This document shows positions 15,201 to 23,946 of a stretch of DNA of 49,153 bases, in pieces (within the stretch, counting starts at the first letter, position 1; every line of letters starts with the position of its first letter). Below the pieces are notes generated by a model. The model ran no database searches. It was given only the letters and a program-made list of their open reading frames with translations, and was not told where the DNA came from. Both the position numbers and the translations under genes were made by a program. The DNA is from Candidatus Merdivicinus intestinavium. Lineage in GTDB: Bacteria > Bacillota > Clostridia > Oscillospirales > Ruminococcaceae. The stretch spans positions 1 to 49,153 of the forward strand of contig DVFM01000106.1 of the NCBI GenBank assembly GCA_018713245.1. Direction: 5' to 3'.

Positions 15201-16307
15201 ATGTTGGAATGTCCGATGCACTTTTTTCTGGGAGCAAACTCCCCGGCCGGGTTTGTCTCCTTTTATGATGAATTGACTTCGCAGGCCGGGGAGGGCCGCC
15301 TTTTTGTCATCAAGGGAGGGCCGGGGACGGGAAAGTCCACCCTGATGCGCCGCATGGCCGAAGCGCTGTCCCGCCGGGAGGCGGAGATGGAGTACATTCA
15401 CTGTTCGTCCGACCCGGATTCGCTGGACGCGGTTATTTTCCCCCGGTCCGGCATTGCGGCCGCGGACGCGACGCCGCCCCATGTGATTGAGCCCCAGTGC
15501 CCCGGGGCCTGTGAGACGGTGGTCAGCCTCTGCGGCTGCTGGGACGAGGAGCTTTTGCAGGAAAGGCGGCAGGAAATCACCTCGCTTTGCCGGCAGAATT
15601 CCCTCTGCCACCAGCAGTGCGTCCGTTTCCTGAGCGCCGCCCACTCCCTTCTGTCCGACAATATGAGCATTGCGGTCAGCTGCCTGGACACCCGGAAAAT
15701 CGCCAAAACCGCCGCCGGCATCGTGGCGCGGGAGTGCCGCCGGAGGAAGCGCGGCCCGTCTGTGGAGAAGAAGCGGCTGCTTACCGCCGTCACCCCCAAG
15801 GGGAACATCGGCTTCCCGGAAACGGTGGCGGCCCTCTGCCCGCGGCTTTACTATATCAAGGACCCCTACGGCGCGGCTTCCGGCATGCTGCTGGCTTCCA
15901 TCCGCTCTTTGCTGATGGAGTACGGGCTGACGCTGTACACCTGTTTCTGCCCCTTAAGCCCCCGCCAGAAGATCGATCACATCCTGGTGCCGGAGCTGGG
16001 CCTCGCCTTTGTGACGGCCTGCAAGGCGCTGCCGCCGGAGAAGCTGCCGGAGCCTTACCGGGTGGTCAGCTTTACCCGTTTTACCGACATGGAGCAGCTG
16101 GCGGCCCGGAAGCAGCGGCTGCGGTTCAACCGCCGGGCGGCGGAGGAGCTTTTGGAGGCGGCGGTGCGCTCCCTGCGGCGCGCCAAGTCCATCCACGCCC
16201 TCATCGAGCGGGAATACGGCGCCGCCATGGACTTTGAGGCGGTGGAAAAGGCGGCCCGGACGGCAATCGCGCGGGCGGAAATGTGGCAGGACGGGCGGCT
16301 GGAATAA
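15201..16307 (+). CDS. P-loop ATPase, PRK06851-type (sporulating Clostridia/Bacilli)
   Basis: This cytoplasmic protein of 368 residues has a Walker A loop GGPGTGKST at residues 39-47, followed by LMRRMAEAL, a possible Walker B region (AEMEYIHC), several Cys residues and a helical C-terminus rich in Arg and Glu. It resembles the PRK06851 family of spore-former ATPases of unknown function. ATG 15201 has GGAGGG 8 bases upstream. A sequence CATAGGGTA at 15139-15147 resembles the -10 of the mother-cell sporulation sigma factors E/K (CATANNNTA), but no clear -35 was found. The link to sporulation is therefore an inference. The oxidoreductase gene follows after 84 bases. Confidence 0.8.
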   Translation: MLECPMHFFLGANSPAGFVSFYDELTSQAGEGRLFVIKGGPGTGKSTLMRRMAEALSRREAEMEYIHCSSDPDSLDAVIFPRSGIAAADATPPHVIEPQCPGACETVVSLCGCWDEELLQERRQEITSLCRQNSLCHQQCVRFLSAAHSLLSDNMSIAVSCLDTRKIAKTAAGIVARECRRRKRGPSVEKKRLLTAVTPKGNIGFPETVAALCPRLYYIKDPYGAASGMLLASIRSLLMEYGLTLYTCFCPLSPRQKIDHILVPELGLAFVTACKALPPEKLPEPYRVVSFTRFTDMEQLAARKQRLRFNRRAAEELLEAAVRSLRRAKSIHALIEREYGAAMDFEAVEKAARTAIARAEMWQDGRLE

Positions 16308-16391
16308 GCAGATACGTTTTTTGTGAAAATGCGCCCGCCGGGAAGCTGCGGCATCCGGCGGGCGGGGACGGTACGGATTGGAGGAAGGAAT

Positions 16392-17465
16392 ATGAATGCG
16401 GACGAAAAATATCTGACGCCGGGAGGCAGGCCCGGCCCCGTTGTGCGGGAAGGGGAATTTGTTTTCGGCGCGGCGGGACTGGAGCACGGGCATATCGCGG
16501 ACATGACCCGGAGCCTGCTGGAAGCGGGGGCGACCCTGAAGTGGGTTTACAACCCGGACCCGGAAAAGGTGCGGGATTTTCAGAAGAAATTCCCCCAGGC
16601 CAGGGCCGCCCGGTGCGAGGACGAGCTCCTTTCCGACCCGGAGGTCCGGCTGGTGGCGGCTGCGGCAATCCCCTGTGACCGGGCGGCGCTGGGGGTGCGG
16701 GTGATGGAGAGCGGCAAGGACTATTTCACCGACAAAACGCCCCTCATCTCCCTGGAGCAGCTGGATGCCGTCAAGGCCGCCTGCGCCCGGACCGGGCGGC
16801 GGTTTTTTGTCTACTACAGCGAGCGGCTCTGCTCCGAAAGCGCCGTTTACGCCGAAAGGCTGCTGGCGGACGGGGCCATCGGGCGGGTGATTCAGGTCAT
16901 GGGGACCGGCCCCCACCGCCTGGGCCCGCCGGACAGCCGTCCGGACTGGTTCTACCGCCGGGCGCAGTATGGCGGCATCCTCTGCGACCTGGGGAGCCAT
17001 CAGATTGAGCAGTATCTCGCTTTTTCCGGCGCGAAGGACGCGCGGGTGGTGAGCAGCCAGATTGCCAACTATGCCCACCCGGATTACCCGGAGCTGGACG
17101 ACTTCGGCGACGCCGTCCTGGCGGGGGACAACGGCACCTCCCATTATTTCCGGGTGGACTGGTTCACGCCGGACGGGCTTCGCACTTGGGGCGACGGGCG
17201 CACCTTCATCCTGGGGACGGAAGGGTACATCGAGCTGCGGAAATACATGAATCTGGGCGTAAGCGGCGAGGGGGACCTGGTTTTCCTGGCGGACCGCAGC
17301 GGCGAGCGGGAAATTCATGTCAGCGGGAAGGTCGGATGCCCCTTCTTTGGGGAGATGATTTTGGACTGCCTCAACGGGACCCAGCGCGCCATGACGCAGG
17401 AGCATATTTTTAAGGCGGCGGAGCTCAGTGTGAAAGCGCAGATGCTGGCGCAGAAACTGGAATAA
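16392..17465 (+). CDS. Gfo/Idh/MocA-family oxidoreductase
   Basis: This is an NAD(P)-dependent dehydrogenase-type protein of 357 residues. An N-terminal Rossmann domain comes first (FVFGAAGLEHGHIADM; nucleotide loop less canonical than GxGxxG). It is followed by the family Lys in YFTDKTP, which replaces the usual EKP. The C-terminal alpha/beta substrate domain has GGILCDLGSHQIEQYLAF, where the Asp and His typical of the active site sit. Such enzymes oxidise or epimerise sugars, inositols or sugar acids. ATG 16392 follows GAGGAAGGA. Substrate unknown; neighbours (uronate genes upstream) suggest sugar-acid metabolism. A strong terminator follows. Confidence 0.9.
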   Translation: MNADEKYLTPGGRPGPVVREGEFVFGAAGLEHGHIADMTRSLLEAGATLKWVYNPDPEKVRDFQKKFPQARAARCEDELLSDPEVRLVAAAAIPCDRAALGVRVMESGKDYFTDKTPLISLEQLDAVKAACARTGRRFFVYYSERLCSESAVYAERLLADGAIGRVIQVMGTGPHRLGPPDSRPDWFYRRAQYGGILCDLGSHQIEQYLAFSGAKDARVVSSQIANYAHPDYPELDDFGDAVLAGDNGTSHYFRVDWFTPDGLRTWGDGRTFILGTEGYIELRKYMNLGVSGEGDLVFLADRSGEREIHVSGKVGCPFFGEMILDCLNGTQRAMTQEHIFKAAELSVKAQMLAQKLE

Positions 17466-17467
17466 AG

Positions 17468-17509
17468 AACGCCCGGCGGAACTGACCGAAAGGTCCCGCC
17501 GGGCGTTTT
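17468..17509. terminator. Terminator between the oxidoreductase and the PepSY lipoprotein
   Basis: AACGCCCGGCGG pairs with CCGCCGGGCGTT, followed by TTCG on the plus strand and CTTTATT on the minus strand. It lies between convergent genes and can serve both. Confidence 0.85.
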
Positions 17510-17516
17510 CGCCGGT

Positions 17517-18179
17517 TCAGCGATCCCGGTAATCGGCGCTCCAGTCTAAAATGACGCCGGAAGCGGGATCAATTTCAAATTCGTAATAGACGCCGTCCCA
17601 GGTAAAATTCCCCTCAAAGCGGCTGCGGCCGTCGTCGGATTCCTCCCGAATCGAAATGTCCTCCGCGGAGGAGCCGGGGACCTTTTCCGCGGCAATGGAG
17701 CGGGCTTCCTCCATCGTCACCGGCCCGTTTCCGAGGCTGGCGGCCCATTCTTCCTCCACTTCCCAATCAGCCTCCAGAATGCGCCCGCTTTCTTCGGAAA
17801 CGGAAAAGTCGTAATCGCCGTAATCGGTTTCAAACTCGATTTCAAAGACCGGCGCGCCGTGCTCGCCGTCGCGCTCCACCTTGATGTTGTAGGCGCCCTC
17901 CTCCGATACGCCGGCGTTTTGGAGGGCGATTGCCAGGGCTTCCTCCCCCGTGACGGGGCCGTCCGCCTGGGAAGAGGCTTCTGCCGGCGCATCCGCCGCA
18001 GAGGATTCCGGAGAAGCGGCCGAGACCTCCGCCGGCGGTTGGGAAGCGGAAGATTCGCCGGACCCTTCGGAGGAAACGGCGGGGCCGGGGACGTCCACAG
18101 CCGGGACCCCCGACTGGCCGCATCCCGCGAGGGTCAGGGCAAGCATGGCGGCCAGCAGGCCGCGTTTTACGTTTTTCAT
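17517..18179 (-). CDS. PepSY-domain lipoprotein
   Basis: This predicted lipoprotein has 220 residues. Its signal peptide ends in the lipobox LTLAGC (Cys near residue 20), followed by a Ser/Ala/Pro/Glu-rich linker (to about 75). Two PepSY-type repeats follow (about 76-145 and 150-220: GEEALAIALQNAGV..., MEEARSIAAEKV...). PepSY domains are often extracytoplasmic inhibitors or sensors. The ATG at 18179 overlaps the TGA of the MATE transporter in ATGA, with GGGAGG upstream inside the transporter gene. The two are translationally coupled, so the lipoprotein may act with the pump at the membrane. Confidence 0.85.
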   Translation of the reverse strand: MKNVKRGLLAAMLALTLAGCGQSGVPAVDVPGPAVSSEGSGESSASQPPAEVSAASPESSAADAPAEASSQADGPVTGEEALAIALQNAGVSEEGAYNIKVERDGEHGAPVFEIEFETDYGDYDFSVSEESGRILEADWEVEEEWAASLGNGPVTMEEARSIAAEKVPGSSAEDISIREESDDGRSRFEGNFTWDGVYYEFEIDPASGVILDWSADYRDR

Positions 18180-19552
18180 ATGGTTTCCTCCCTTTCTGCC
18201 GGCATTTTCTTTCCGAGCCGGCGGTAGTAAAGCAGTCCCACCGCGTCCGCCAGGAACCAGCCGATGGGGATTGCCCACCAGATGCCCAGCAGGCCGATGG
18301 CGGGGATGGGGGCCAGCAGATAAGCCAGCGCCACCCGGGTCCCCAGGGAAATGACGGTGAGCACCACCGAAACGCCGGGTTTTCCCAGCCCGCGGTAAAG
18401 GCCGTAAAGCAGGAACAGGCACCCGATGCCGCAGTAGCAGGCGCCCTCGATTTGCAGGTACTGCGCGCCGATGGCGATGATTTCCGTTTCCCACGGCTGG
18501 ACAAAAAGCAGCATCAGCCGGCCGCCCAGGAAAAACACGGCGGCGGATATCACGATGCAGAAAATAAAGGCGGCCGCCACCGCCGATTTGAGCCCCGCCC
18601 GGATGCGGTCCCGCTTTCCGGCCCCGCTGTTCTGGGCGATGAAGGTGGAAAAGGCGTTGCCGAAATCCTGCACCGGCATGTAGGCGAAGGAATCAATCTT
18701 CACCGCCGCCGCAAAGGCCGCCATGACCGATACGCCGAAGCTGTTCACCAGCCCCTGCACCATCAGAATGCCGAAATTCATCACCGACTGCTGAACGCAG
18801 GTGAGGAGGGAGTATTGGGCAATCTGCCGCAGGATCCGCCGGTCAAACCGGAAGTGCTCCCTCCCCGGGCGCAGGGCGGGCATTTTCGCCAGCGCGTACC
18901 AGCCGATTCCGGCGGCGGAAACAGCCTGGGCAATGATGGTCGCCAGGGCGGCTCCCGCCACCCCCATTTTTACGACCACAACCAGAAACAGGTCCAGCGC
19001 GACGTTCAGCACGGCGGCTACCGCCAGAAAAAACAGCGGCGCCGAGGAGTTCCCCACCGCCCGGAGAAGGGAGGCAAAGTAGTTGTACAGGAAGGTAAAG
19101 ACGGTGCCGATGAAGATGATAAACAAGTATTCCCGCGTTTCGGCGTAAATATCCGCCGGAATCTGAAGCAGGACCAGAATCGGGTCCAGAAAGACCAGCG
19201 TCGCCGCCTCGATGACCAGGGCGATGGCCCCGATGAAGCCGAAGGAAATGACGAAGCTCTTCCGGAGGTCCTCCATCCGCCCTGCGCCGAAAAGCATGGA
19301 AAACAGCACACCACTGCCCATGCTGAGCCCCAGCAGGATGGAGGTGACGAAGGTCATGACCGAATAGGACGACCCCACTGCCGCCAGAGCGCCGGAGCCT
19401 AAAAACCGGCCGACGATGAGGGTGTCGGCGATGTTGTAAAACTGCTGGAGCAGGTTGCCCGCAATCATGGGCAGGGCAAACAGGAGCATGGAGCGGGTTA
19501 CGGGTCCCTGAGTCAAATCCCGCACCCTTCCGCGGTTCTCTTGCTGTGACAA
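18176..19552 (-). CDS. MATE-family multidrug/cation antiporter
   Basis: This 12-segment membrane transporter (458 residues) uses H+ or Na+ to export drugs or metabolites. The N-terminus has the typical TQGPVTRSMLLFALPMIAGN, followed by LLQQFYNIADTLIVGRFLG. The mid-protein repeat half has FGILMVQGLVNSFGV and AFAAAVKIDSFAYMP. Start is TTG at 19552 (reading M-S-Q-Q-E-N), chosen for AAGGAAG 9 bases upstream and for the family length; a longer frame to 19657 lacks a ribosome site. A promoter lies at 19602-19630. It forms an operon with the PepSY lipoprotein. Substrate unknown. Confidence 0.92.
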   Translation of the reverse strand: MSQQENRGRVRDLTQGPVTRSMLLFALPMIAGNLLQQFYNIADTLIVGRFLGSGALAAVGSSYSVMTFVTSILLGLSMGSGVLFSMLFGAGRMEDLRKSFVISFGFIGAIALVIEAATLVFLDPILVLLQIPADIYAETREYLFIIFIGTVFTFLYNYFASLLRAVGNSSAPLFFLAVAAVLNVALDLFLVVVVKMGVAGAALATIIAQAVSAAGIGWYALAKMPALRPGREHFRFDRRILRQIAQYSLLTCVQQSVMNFGILMVQGLVNSFGVSVMAAFAAAVKIDSFAYMPVQDFGNAFSTFIAQNSGAGKRDRIRAGLKSAVAAAFIFCIVISAAVFFLGGRLMLLFVQPWETEIIAIGAQYLQIEGACYCGIGCLFLLYGLYRGLGKPGVSVVLTVISLGTRVALAYLLAPIPAIGLLGIWWAIPIGWFLADAVGLLYYRRLGKKMPAEREETI

Positions 19553-19601
19553 TATTCTCTTCCTTTCCGATGGCCGGCGAAAGTCAGCGCCATCGTTTCT
19601 T

Positions 19602-19630
19602 ATTGTAGCACGTCCCCGGCGTTTTGGCAA
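19602..19630 (-). promoter_or_regulatory. Promoter of the MATE-PepSY operon
   Basis: Minus strand TTGCCA, 17 bases, TACAAT, with an extended TG (TGCTACAAT). Confidence 0.7.
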
Positions 19631-19655
19631 CCGGGCGGCTGCCCCGCAAGACAGC

Positions 19656-19702
19656 AAAAACGCCTTTCCGGGCCGATGGAAGTTGGTCCGGAAAGGCGTT
19701 TT
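19656..19702 (-). terminator. Terminator of the OPA-type MFS transporter
   Basis: AAAACGCCTTTCCGG pairs perfectly with CCGGAAAGGCGTTTT (15 bp). On the minus strand the stem's own 3' arm ends in TTTTT, forming the U-tract. Confidence 0.85.
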
Positions 19703-19729
19703 AACATGCCCGCGCGGAGAGCGGCGGGA

Positions 19730-21010
19730 TCAGTGGCTGAGGACGGGCGTTTGCTCGGCGGCGGGTTCGGGCTTGCGGCGGAATCCGCAGGCGACCATGA
19801 CAATCCCCAGAATGCACAGGCTGCCCCACAGCAGGATGGTGCTGCCCCAGCCCCAGCGGTCCACCAGGGTGCCGGACAGAATGCCCGAGCATCCGGCGCC
19901 CAGATAGGCGAAAAAGTTGAACAGCCCGGCCACAGAGGAAGTCCGGCCGCAGGCGGACAGGCGCAGCGGGATAAAGGTGAGCAGAAGGGCGTTGACGCCG
20001 CAGAGCAGGGCGGAAATGAGGCTGAAAAACAGCACATCCAGCCAGAGGAATTTCCCGAGCAGCAGGAAAAAGAGGAGGCAGCAGAAGCCCGTTCCCAGGA
20101 ACAGCAGGATTCCCGGCTTTTTCTCCCGGCCCAGATAGCGGTTCATCAGGCGGCCGGACAGCAGCACCCCCAAAAAGCTGCACAGCGGAATCAGGGAGGA
20201 GACTGTCGAGACGACGGCGGGGGAGGCGTCATACAGGTCGGTGAGAATGGTGGGTTCCCAGAGGGTAATCCCGTCTTTGATGACACCCTGCGCCAGGGCC
20301 GCAATGCAGAAGTAAAGGAGACGCTGCTGCCGCACCAGCGTCCACAGGGAAACCGGCTCCGCGGGCGGCTGTTCGGCGTCGTCGGCTGCCGGACGGGAAT
20401 AATCGGTGAGCCCCAGCTTGACCGGGTTGTCGCTCATTTTAGCGGCAAACCAGAAGGAGTAGCACAGCGTAACAGCTCCCGGCAGGAAGAAGGCGGCCCG
20501 CCAGGAGGCGTATTCGGTGAGCAGGCCCAGCCCCGCCCAGGAAACCAGGTAGCCGGCCAGGGAGGAAAAGGAAATGATGACAGCAGGGGCGTTGCGGTCC
20601 TCCGGCGCGTACCAGACGCTGATTGCCCGCACAATGGGCCCCCAAAGGGTGGAAAGGAACAGGCCGTTTACCGTCCATACCGCCAGAATCACCCCGTAAA
20701 CCGGGAAAACGCCCATCAGCAGGTTGCAGAAGGAGGTTCCGAACATGCCTGCGCAGATGAATTTCTTAATGGGAAGCCTGTCTCCGGCAATGCCGCTCAG
20801 CAGGTGGCCGACGGCGTAGCTGATGAAAAAGGCGCTGCCGATGAGCCCGGCTGAGGAAGCGTTCCACTGGAAGGCTTCAGTCATTCCGGGCAGGGCGATG
20901 GAAAGATTGGTCCTGCAAAGGTAGGAAAGGGCATAAGAGATCCAGCATAAAAGCAGGATTTTTCGCTGCCAGATTCTCTGCGGATTTCCGGTCTGGGGTT
21001 TCACGGTCAA
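19730..21010 (-). CDS. MFS transporter, organophosphate/hexuronate-like (OPA type)
   Basis: This is a membrane transporter of about 426 residues with 12 predicted segments. It resembles the OPA group (GlpT/UhpT/PgtP) and related anion:cation symporters. Segment 1 has LCWISYALSYLCRTNLSIALP, and the loop 2-3 motif is GIAGDRLPIKK. The start is TTG at 21010 (or GTG 21004), preceded by AAAGGAGG. Divergent transcription from a DeoR-family regulator, with back-to-back consensus promoters, suggests control by a sugar phosphate. The likely cargo is a phosphorylated sugar or sugar acid in exchange for phosphate, but the substrate cannot be read from sequence alone. Confidence 0.85.
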   Translation of the reverse strand: MTVKPQTGNPQRIWQRKILLLCWISYALSYLCRTNLSIALPGMTEAFQWNASSAGLIGSAFFISYAVGHLLSGIAGDRLPIKKFICAGMFGTSFCNLLMGVFPVYGVILAVWTVNGLFLSTLWGPIVRAISVWYAPEDRNAPAVIISFSSLAGYLVSWAGLGLLTEYASWRAAFFLPGAVTLCYSFWFAAKMSDNPVKLGLTDYSRPAADDAEQPPAEPVSLWTLVRQQRLLYFCIAALAQGVIKDGITLWEPTILTDLYDASPAVVSTVSSLIPLCSFLGVLLSGRLMNRYLGREKKPGILLFLGTGFCCLLFFLLLGKFLWLDVLFFSLISALLCGVNALLLTFIPLRLSACGRTSSVAGLFNFFAYLGAGCSGILSGTLVDRWGWGSTILLWGSLCILGIVMVACGFRRKPEPAAEQTPVLSH

Positions 21011-21069
21011 TACGGCCTCCTTTCGGGAAACAACACAAAACAATAAAAAACAACATGAATCTATGTGGT

Positions 21070-21098
21070 ATTATACGCTTGTGTTTGTGAAATGTCAA
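21070..21098 (-). promoter_or_regulatory. Promoter of the OPA-type transporter
   Basis: Minus strand TTGACA, 17 bases, TATAAT: a perfect consensus. It lies 60 bases before the start. A promoter this strong probably needs a repressor, and the adjacent DeoR gene is the obvious candidate. Confidence 0.85.
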
Positions 21099-21163
21099 GG
21101 GATGGTCAAGAAAAAGAAAAAAATAAGCAAAAAATCCGCCGCAGGCGGGCAGTGCCGGTCAGA

Positions 21164-21192
21164 TTGACATTTTCAGGGGCATTCGATATAAT
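21164..21192 (+). promoter_or_regulatory. Promoter of the DeoR regulator
   Basis: TTGACA, 17 bases, TATAAT: a perfect consensus 40 bases before the ATG at 21232. Confidence 0.85.
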
Positions 21193-21231
21193 TAAGATAA
21201 ACAAAATTGACAAAGAGCCGGGGGGAATAGG

Positions 21232-22038
21232 ATGCTGGCGGAAGAACGGTATCATCGGATTTTGGAATTGCTGCGGAAGGAACGGGCGGTGAAGGTGGCC
21301 CCGCTGGCGGAGCTGTTCGGGGTATCGGCGGAGACCATCCGGCGGGACCTGGATTACCTGGAGCGGGAAGGCTGCCTGAAAAAGGTTTACGGCGGCGCCG
21401 TGCTGGAGCAGGTGGATGCCGGCGCGCCCCAGTTCCGGGAGCGGGAGCGCCAGTTTCAGGAGAACAAGCTGGAGGCGGCGGAGCTGGTCTGCCAGTTTGT
21501 GCGGGAAGGGGATTCCATTGCGCTGGACGCCGGCACCACCAGCCTGGCCATTGCAAGGGTGCTGAAGCGGCAGTATGGGCGTCTGACGATTTTTACCCAT
21601 TCGATTGCGGTGGTAAACGAGCTGCTGGACAAGCCGTCCTTTACGGTGGTCCTGGCCGGCGGGGTCGTCCATCCGGAGGAGGTGTCCACGGTGGGGGCTT
21701 CCTGTCTGGAGCAGCTGCGGCAGTACCACGTAAACTGGTACTTTCTGACGCCCAGCGGGGTTTCGCTTCACGCGGGGATTACCTCGGGGATCACCTCCTG
21801 CGGATTTGAGGATGTGGAGGTGCAGCGGACCATGGCGGACATTGCCGGGCGGACCATTGTGCTGTGCAGCAGCAGCTGTTTTGACAAGGTATGCCTGCTG
21901 AAGGTCTGCGACCTGATCCGGGCGGAATGCATCCTGACGGATTCCAGGCTGCCCGGCGAAGTCCGGAAAAAATACGAAGCGGCAGGAGTTGCGGTGATTA
22001 CGCCGGGCGGGGAGTCCCGGGCCCGGGAATTGCGGTGA
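21232..22038 (+). CDS. DeoR/GlpR-family transcriptional regulator
   Basis: This is a sugar-responsive repressor of 268 residues. The N-terminal helix-turn-helix (EERYHRILELLRKERAVKVA, then LAELFGVSAETIRRDLDYLE) spans residues 4-56. The C-terminal DeoR sensor domain has the phosphosugar-binding loop ALDAGTTSLAIARVL near 97-111 and a later CSSSCFDKVCLLKV. The ATG follows GGGGGAATAGG. It is divergent from the OPA-type transporter, so it most likely represses that gene until a phosphorylated sugar binds. The effector is unknown. Confidence 0.9.
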   Translation: MLAEERYHRILELLRKERAVKVAPLAELFGVSAETIRRDLDYLEREGCLKKVYGGAVLEQVDAGAPQFRERERQFQENKLEAAELVCQFVREGDSIALDAGTTSLAIARVLKRQYGRLTIFTHSIAVVNELLDKPSFTVVLAGGVVHPEEVSTVGASCLEQLRQYHVNWYFLTPSGVSLHAGITSGITSCGFEDVEVQRTMADIAGRTIVLCSSSCFDKVCLLKVCDLIRAECILTDSRLPGEVRKKYEAAGVAVITPGGESRARELR

Positions 22039-22059
22039 GATATCCCGTTGGGCGCACAA

Positions 22060-22104
22060 AAAGCCGGCGTCAGAATCCAAACGGATTCTGACGCCGGCTT
22101 TGCG
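22060..22104. terminator. Bidirectional terminator (deoR / DUF2812 gene)
   Basis: AAAGCCGGCGTCAGAATCC pairs perfectly with GGATTCTGACGCCGGCTTT (19 bp), loop AAAC. On the minus strand it is followed by TTTGTG. It lies between two convergent genes. Confidence 0.8.
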
Positions 22105-22115
22105 GTATGCGGGGT

Positions 22116-23426
22116 TCAGCGGGCCAGCTTCTCCATGGCCTCCAGCATCACGGCGCGATACTGTTCCGGGTCGTCCCCGCCCAAAAACAGAGCGGCCACA
22201 TTGCCGCCGTCCCGAAGGATGATTTCCACAGTCCCGATCTGTACCGCCTCCTCCACGGGCCAATCCAGAGGTGTTATGGGCATTTCGTGAAAGATGCTTT
22301 GATAGGATTCAGTTTCTTCCCGCAGAATGCGCCGGGCAATGGCGGGGGAAGCGGCCCGCCAGGCTTCGTAATGGACGGTAATTCCGTCGTAGACGTTCTC
22401 CGATACCGGAACGCTGGCGGACTGATCGACCTCCCAGCGCTCGTAAAGAGGCGTGTGGCCGTACTCGCAGCTGCTCGCGTTTATTTGGCCTTCCGGGAGA
22501 AGCCGGGCCGCCAGCACGACCGGGTCCTCCGCGGTGAACACGGCGGATTCCATCCGGTAGAGGGGGTAGGAGAGAAACACGCCCACCGCCGCGAACAGAG
22601 CCCCCGCCCATAGGAGGAATTTTCGCAAAAGCCCTTCCCCCCAGCGGTCCGAAACCCAGAGCCAGCCCGCCAGCAGCATGGCCGCCCCCAGGCAGACAGC
22701 CGCGATGTTCTCCCATTCCGGACGGATGTTTCCGGCCCAAATGTCATACCCCAGCGCCCCGGCCAGGGCGATTCCGCCGGTCCAGAGGAAGATTTTCCGC
22801 ACCCGGATCCTCCGCGCAGCGGCAGAGGGGGGCGCTTCCGGCGGAGCATTTCCCGCTTTCATGGCCTTCCGGCAGCGGAAATATCCCCCAAGCCCCGCCG
22901 CCGCGCTCCCCAGAGAAAAGAGCAGAAACAGCAGCAGAAGGAAGGCGAGGAAGAATTCCGCCATGGTGTTCCAGCCGGTGACAAAGCGCAGGTTATCGGC
23001 GATGCCGAGGTTCATCAGAGGGAACAGGCAGGCAATCAGGGCAAGGTTCAGCCGGTTCCAAAACACGCCCCAGTAAAAGGAGCGGAAGGATTTTGCTTCC
23101 AGTGCGGGGTCGGTCTGGAGGGGGACGGCCTCCGGGTCCCGGCTCTGAAAAAGGAGCCAGCCGTCCCGGGCCCGCAGCCGGTACCGCCAGCCTGCATCGG
23201 CGCAGAGGGCGCGGTATTCCGCCATCTGATCGCTGTCCGGCAAAAAAGCGGCGAAATCGACGCAGAAGCGCAGCCGCCGGGGGCTTTTCTTCCGGAAGCG
23301 GGCGGCGTACCGTCCCACCCGGACAGGCAGCCATCCCAGGGCGGCCTGTTCCTCAAAATACCGGGCGAGCTGCCCGGGTTCCGTCACGCGGTAGGGCAGC
23401 CACCGCCATCTTTCACGCTGTTTCAT
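22116..23426 (-). CDS. DUF2812-domain membrane protein
   Basis: This protein has 436 residues. The N-terminal third resembles DUF2812 (RWLPYRVTEPGQLARYFEEQ, then AALGWLPV, a pattern of a short soluble domain). At least four hydrophobic segments follow (two near residues 115-185 and two near 215-270) and a C-terminal extracytoplasmic or cytoplasmic region of about 150 residues. The gene overlaps the PadR-regulator gene by 14 bases, the usual arrangement of this family with PadR. The pair is thought to respond to cell-envelope or antibiotic stress, but the function is unproven. Confidence 0.82.
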   Translation of the reverse strand: MKQRERWRWLPYRVTEPGQLARYFEEQAALGWLPVRVGRYAARFRKKSPRRLRFCVDFAAFLPDSDQMAEYRALCADAGWRYRLRARDGWLLFQSRDPEAVPLQTDPALEAKSFRSFYWGVFWNRLNLALIACLFPLMNLGIADNLRFVTGWNTMAEFFLAFLLLLFLLFSLGSAAAGLGGYFRCRKAMKAGNAPPEAPPSAAARRIRVRKIFLWTGGIALAGALGYDIWAGNIRPEWENIAAVCLGAAMLLAGWLWVSDRWGEGLLRKFLLWAGALFAAVGVFLSYPLYRMESAVFTAEDPVVLAARLLPEGQINASSCEYGHTPLYERWEVDQSASVPVSENVYDGITVHYEAWRAASPAIARRILREETESYQSIFHEMPITPLDWPVEEAVQIGTVEIILRDGGNVAALFLGGDDPEQYRAVMLEAMEKLAR

Positions 23427-23745
23427 CCGGTTCGGCCTCCTTTTTTACGGCATCAGCGTCCTCCAGCATGCGGCGGAGCCGGGTAATCTCCCCTTCCAGC
23501 AGGTCCCGGCCTTTATCGGTCAGGGCGTATATCTTCCGGCGGCCCTCCTCCGCCGTTTGGACGAGGATGTGTTCTTTTTCAAACCGGGCCAGGAGGGTGT
23601 ACATGGTGCCGGCCCCAATGCGGACCCGCCCGCCGGTGATCCGCCGGATATACTGCATGGCGTCGTAGCCGTGGCGGGGCTCCGTCATGGCAAGAAGAAG
23701 GTAGTACATGGGTTCGGTCAGGTTCTGCAATTGTTCCCGGGACAT
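23413..23745 (-). CDS. PadR-family transcriptional regulator
   Basis: This winged-helix repressor of 110 residues has the typical PadR core: LTEPMYYLLLAMTEPRHGYD, then IRRITGGRVRIGAGTMYTLL, and the wing RRKIYALTDKGRDLL. A helical dimerisation tail follows. The start codon at 23745 and a strong promoter upstream (23790-23817) include an inverted repeat over the transcription start, so self-repression is likely. It is co-transcribed and overlapping with the DUF2812 membrane protein. Confidence 0.92.
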   Translation of the reverse strand: MSREQLQNLTEPMYYLLLAMTEPRHGYDAMQYIRRITGGRVRIGAGTMYTLLARFEKEHILVQTAEEGRRKIYALTDKGRDLLEGEITRLRRMLEDADAVKKEAEPDETA

Positions 23746-23761
23746 TTTTTCACCTCGCAGC

Positions 23762-23817
23762 TATATCTTATGTCGATATATCTATTCTCATTATAACATG
23801 CTTCGCCGGGATGTCAA
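23762..23817 (-). promoter_or_regulatory. padR promoter with putative PadR operator
   Basis: Minus strand TTGACA, 16 bases, TATAAT (23790-23817). Just downstream of the predicted start lies the inverted repeat TATATC-N7-GATATA (23762-23780), placed where a bound repressor would block transcription. Confidence 0.7.
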
Positions 23818-23894
23818 GGGCGATGGGATAAAAAAATTTCCGCCCCGATCGGAGCGGAAGGTATCGGCGCGCAGCCTGCATCCTTGGCATGAGT

Positions 23895-23923
23895 TTGACT
23901 TGACGGGCGCGATGGGGTAAAAT
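23895..23923 (+). promoter_or_regulatory. Promoter of the AraC-type regulator
   Basis: TTGACT, 17 bases, TAAAAT, about 24 bases before the start codon. Confidence 0.7.
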
Positions 23924-23946
23924 AAAAGCAGCAATCGAAAAAGGCG

